From an uncultured Finegoldia sp. (lineage in GTDB: Bacteria; Bacillota; Clostridia; Tissierellales; Peptoniphilaceae), in contig NZ_CAAFUQ010000060.1 of the NCBI RefSeq assembly GCF_900766215.1, forward strand, positions 1 to 32,203: a DNA stretch of 32,203 nucleotides, read 5' to 3'. Positions within the stretch are counted from its first letter, which is position 1; each line of letters opens with the position of its first letter. The translations under genes and the position numbers were made by a program. The notes under the pieces are model-generated. The model worked only from the letters and a program-made list of their open reading frames with translations. It made no database searches and had not been told where the DNA came from. Positions 32,159 to 32,203 of this stretch are shown here, in pieces.

Positions 32159-32203
32159 ACAAAAACCCCTCCATCCGTATTCCGGATTTTGGGGTTCAGG
32201 TCA

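Larger units (their letters stand above)
30723..32203 (-). mobile_element. Intact IS3-family (IS150-like) insertion sequence
   Basis: The element spans 1481 bases between inverted ends TGACCTGAACCC (30723 inward, and 32203 inward on the opposite strand), with GGAAT shared a few bases further in. It encodes OrfA and, in the -1 frame, OrfB. All parts needed for activity are visible: both ends, a slippery heptamer and a DDE triad with D(35)E spacing. The right flank lies outside the window, so a target duplication cannot be checked. A solo copy of its right end is at 17481-17523. Confidence 0.93.

Noticed and set aside
32203..32203. Window end coinciding exactly with the IS terminus as a biological boundary
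   Set aside because: Probably the edge of the supplied sequence or an assembly break at a repeat; nothing beyond can be seen.

Overview
The window looks like the chromosome of a low-GC Gram-positive anaerobe. The DNA is AT-rich with strong AGGAGG ribosome binding sites. It carries U-tailed intrinsic terminators, signal peptides, a lipoprotein and three-repeat CWB2 cell-wall-binding modules. Gene content (pyruvate carboxylase, BspA-like leucine-rich surface protein with FIVAR and CWB2 domains, many small paralogous membrane proteins) fits Tissierellia, with Finegoldia/Peptoniphilaceae my best guess. That placement is inference; no rRNA or tRNA gene is present to settle it.

Layout. (1) 1-1434: two divergent paralogous small membrane-anchored proteins flank an orphan MazE/AbrB-type antitoxin. 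(2) 1470-5320, minus strand: dCMP deaminase followed by pyruvate carboxylase. (3) 5442-8522, minus strand: a tight three-gene unit of YbaK-type Cys-tRNA deacylase, a GCS2-family glutamate-cysteine ligase and a glutathionylspermidine-synthase-like ATP-grasp ligase, probably making a gamma-glutamyl thiol or peptide. (4) 8647-12263: an MBL-fold hydrolase, then a yybP-ykoY manganese riboswitch controlling a P2A-type cation ATPase. (5) 12304-13981: a repeat-bearing intergenic stretch and a very AT-rich MFS transporter. (6) 14040-16452, minus strand: a lipoprotein with 48-bp repeats and a three-gene ABC exporter. (7) 16619-24652: an AEC-like permease, a CWB2 surface protein with a membrane-protein partner, a second membrane protein of the same family, and a 1321-residue LRR/FIVAR/CWB2 surface protein. 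(8) 24811-25689: a ribokinase-like sugar kinase.

The accessory hot spot is 25690-27720. A group IIC intron, internally deleted, sits directly behind the ribokinase terminator. It is followed by the tail of a phage HNH endonuclease, a cos-like GC-rich stretch, an intact unknown 132-residue gene with its own near-consensus promoter and operator-like inverted repeat, a cluster of perfect hairpins, a broken P27-type terminase small subunit, and a truncated IS3-family element. This is a decayed phage DNA-packaging module in which one moron-like cassette has stayed intact.

The last part (27772-32203) holds a luciferase-like monooxygenase, a PPK2 polyphosphate kinase co-transcribed with a third member of the window's membrane-protein family, and an apparently intact IS3-family (IS150-like) element ending on the last base of the window. 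A 43-base copy of that element's right end also lies at 17481-17523, where it forms the likely terminator of a surface-protein gene.
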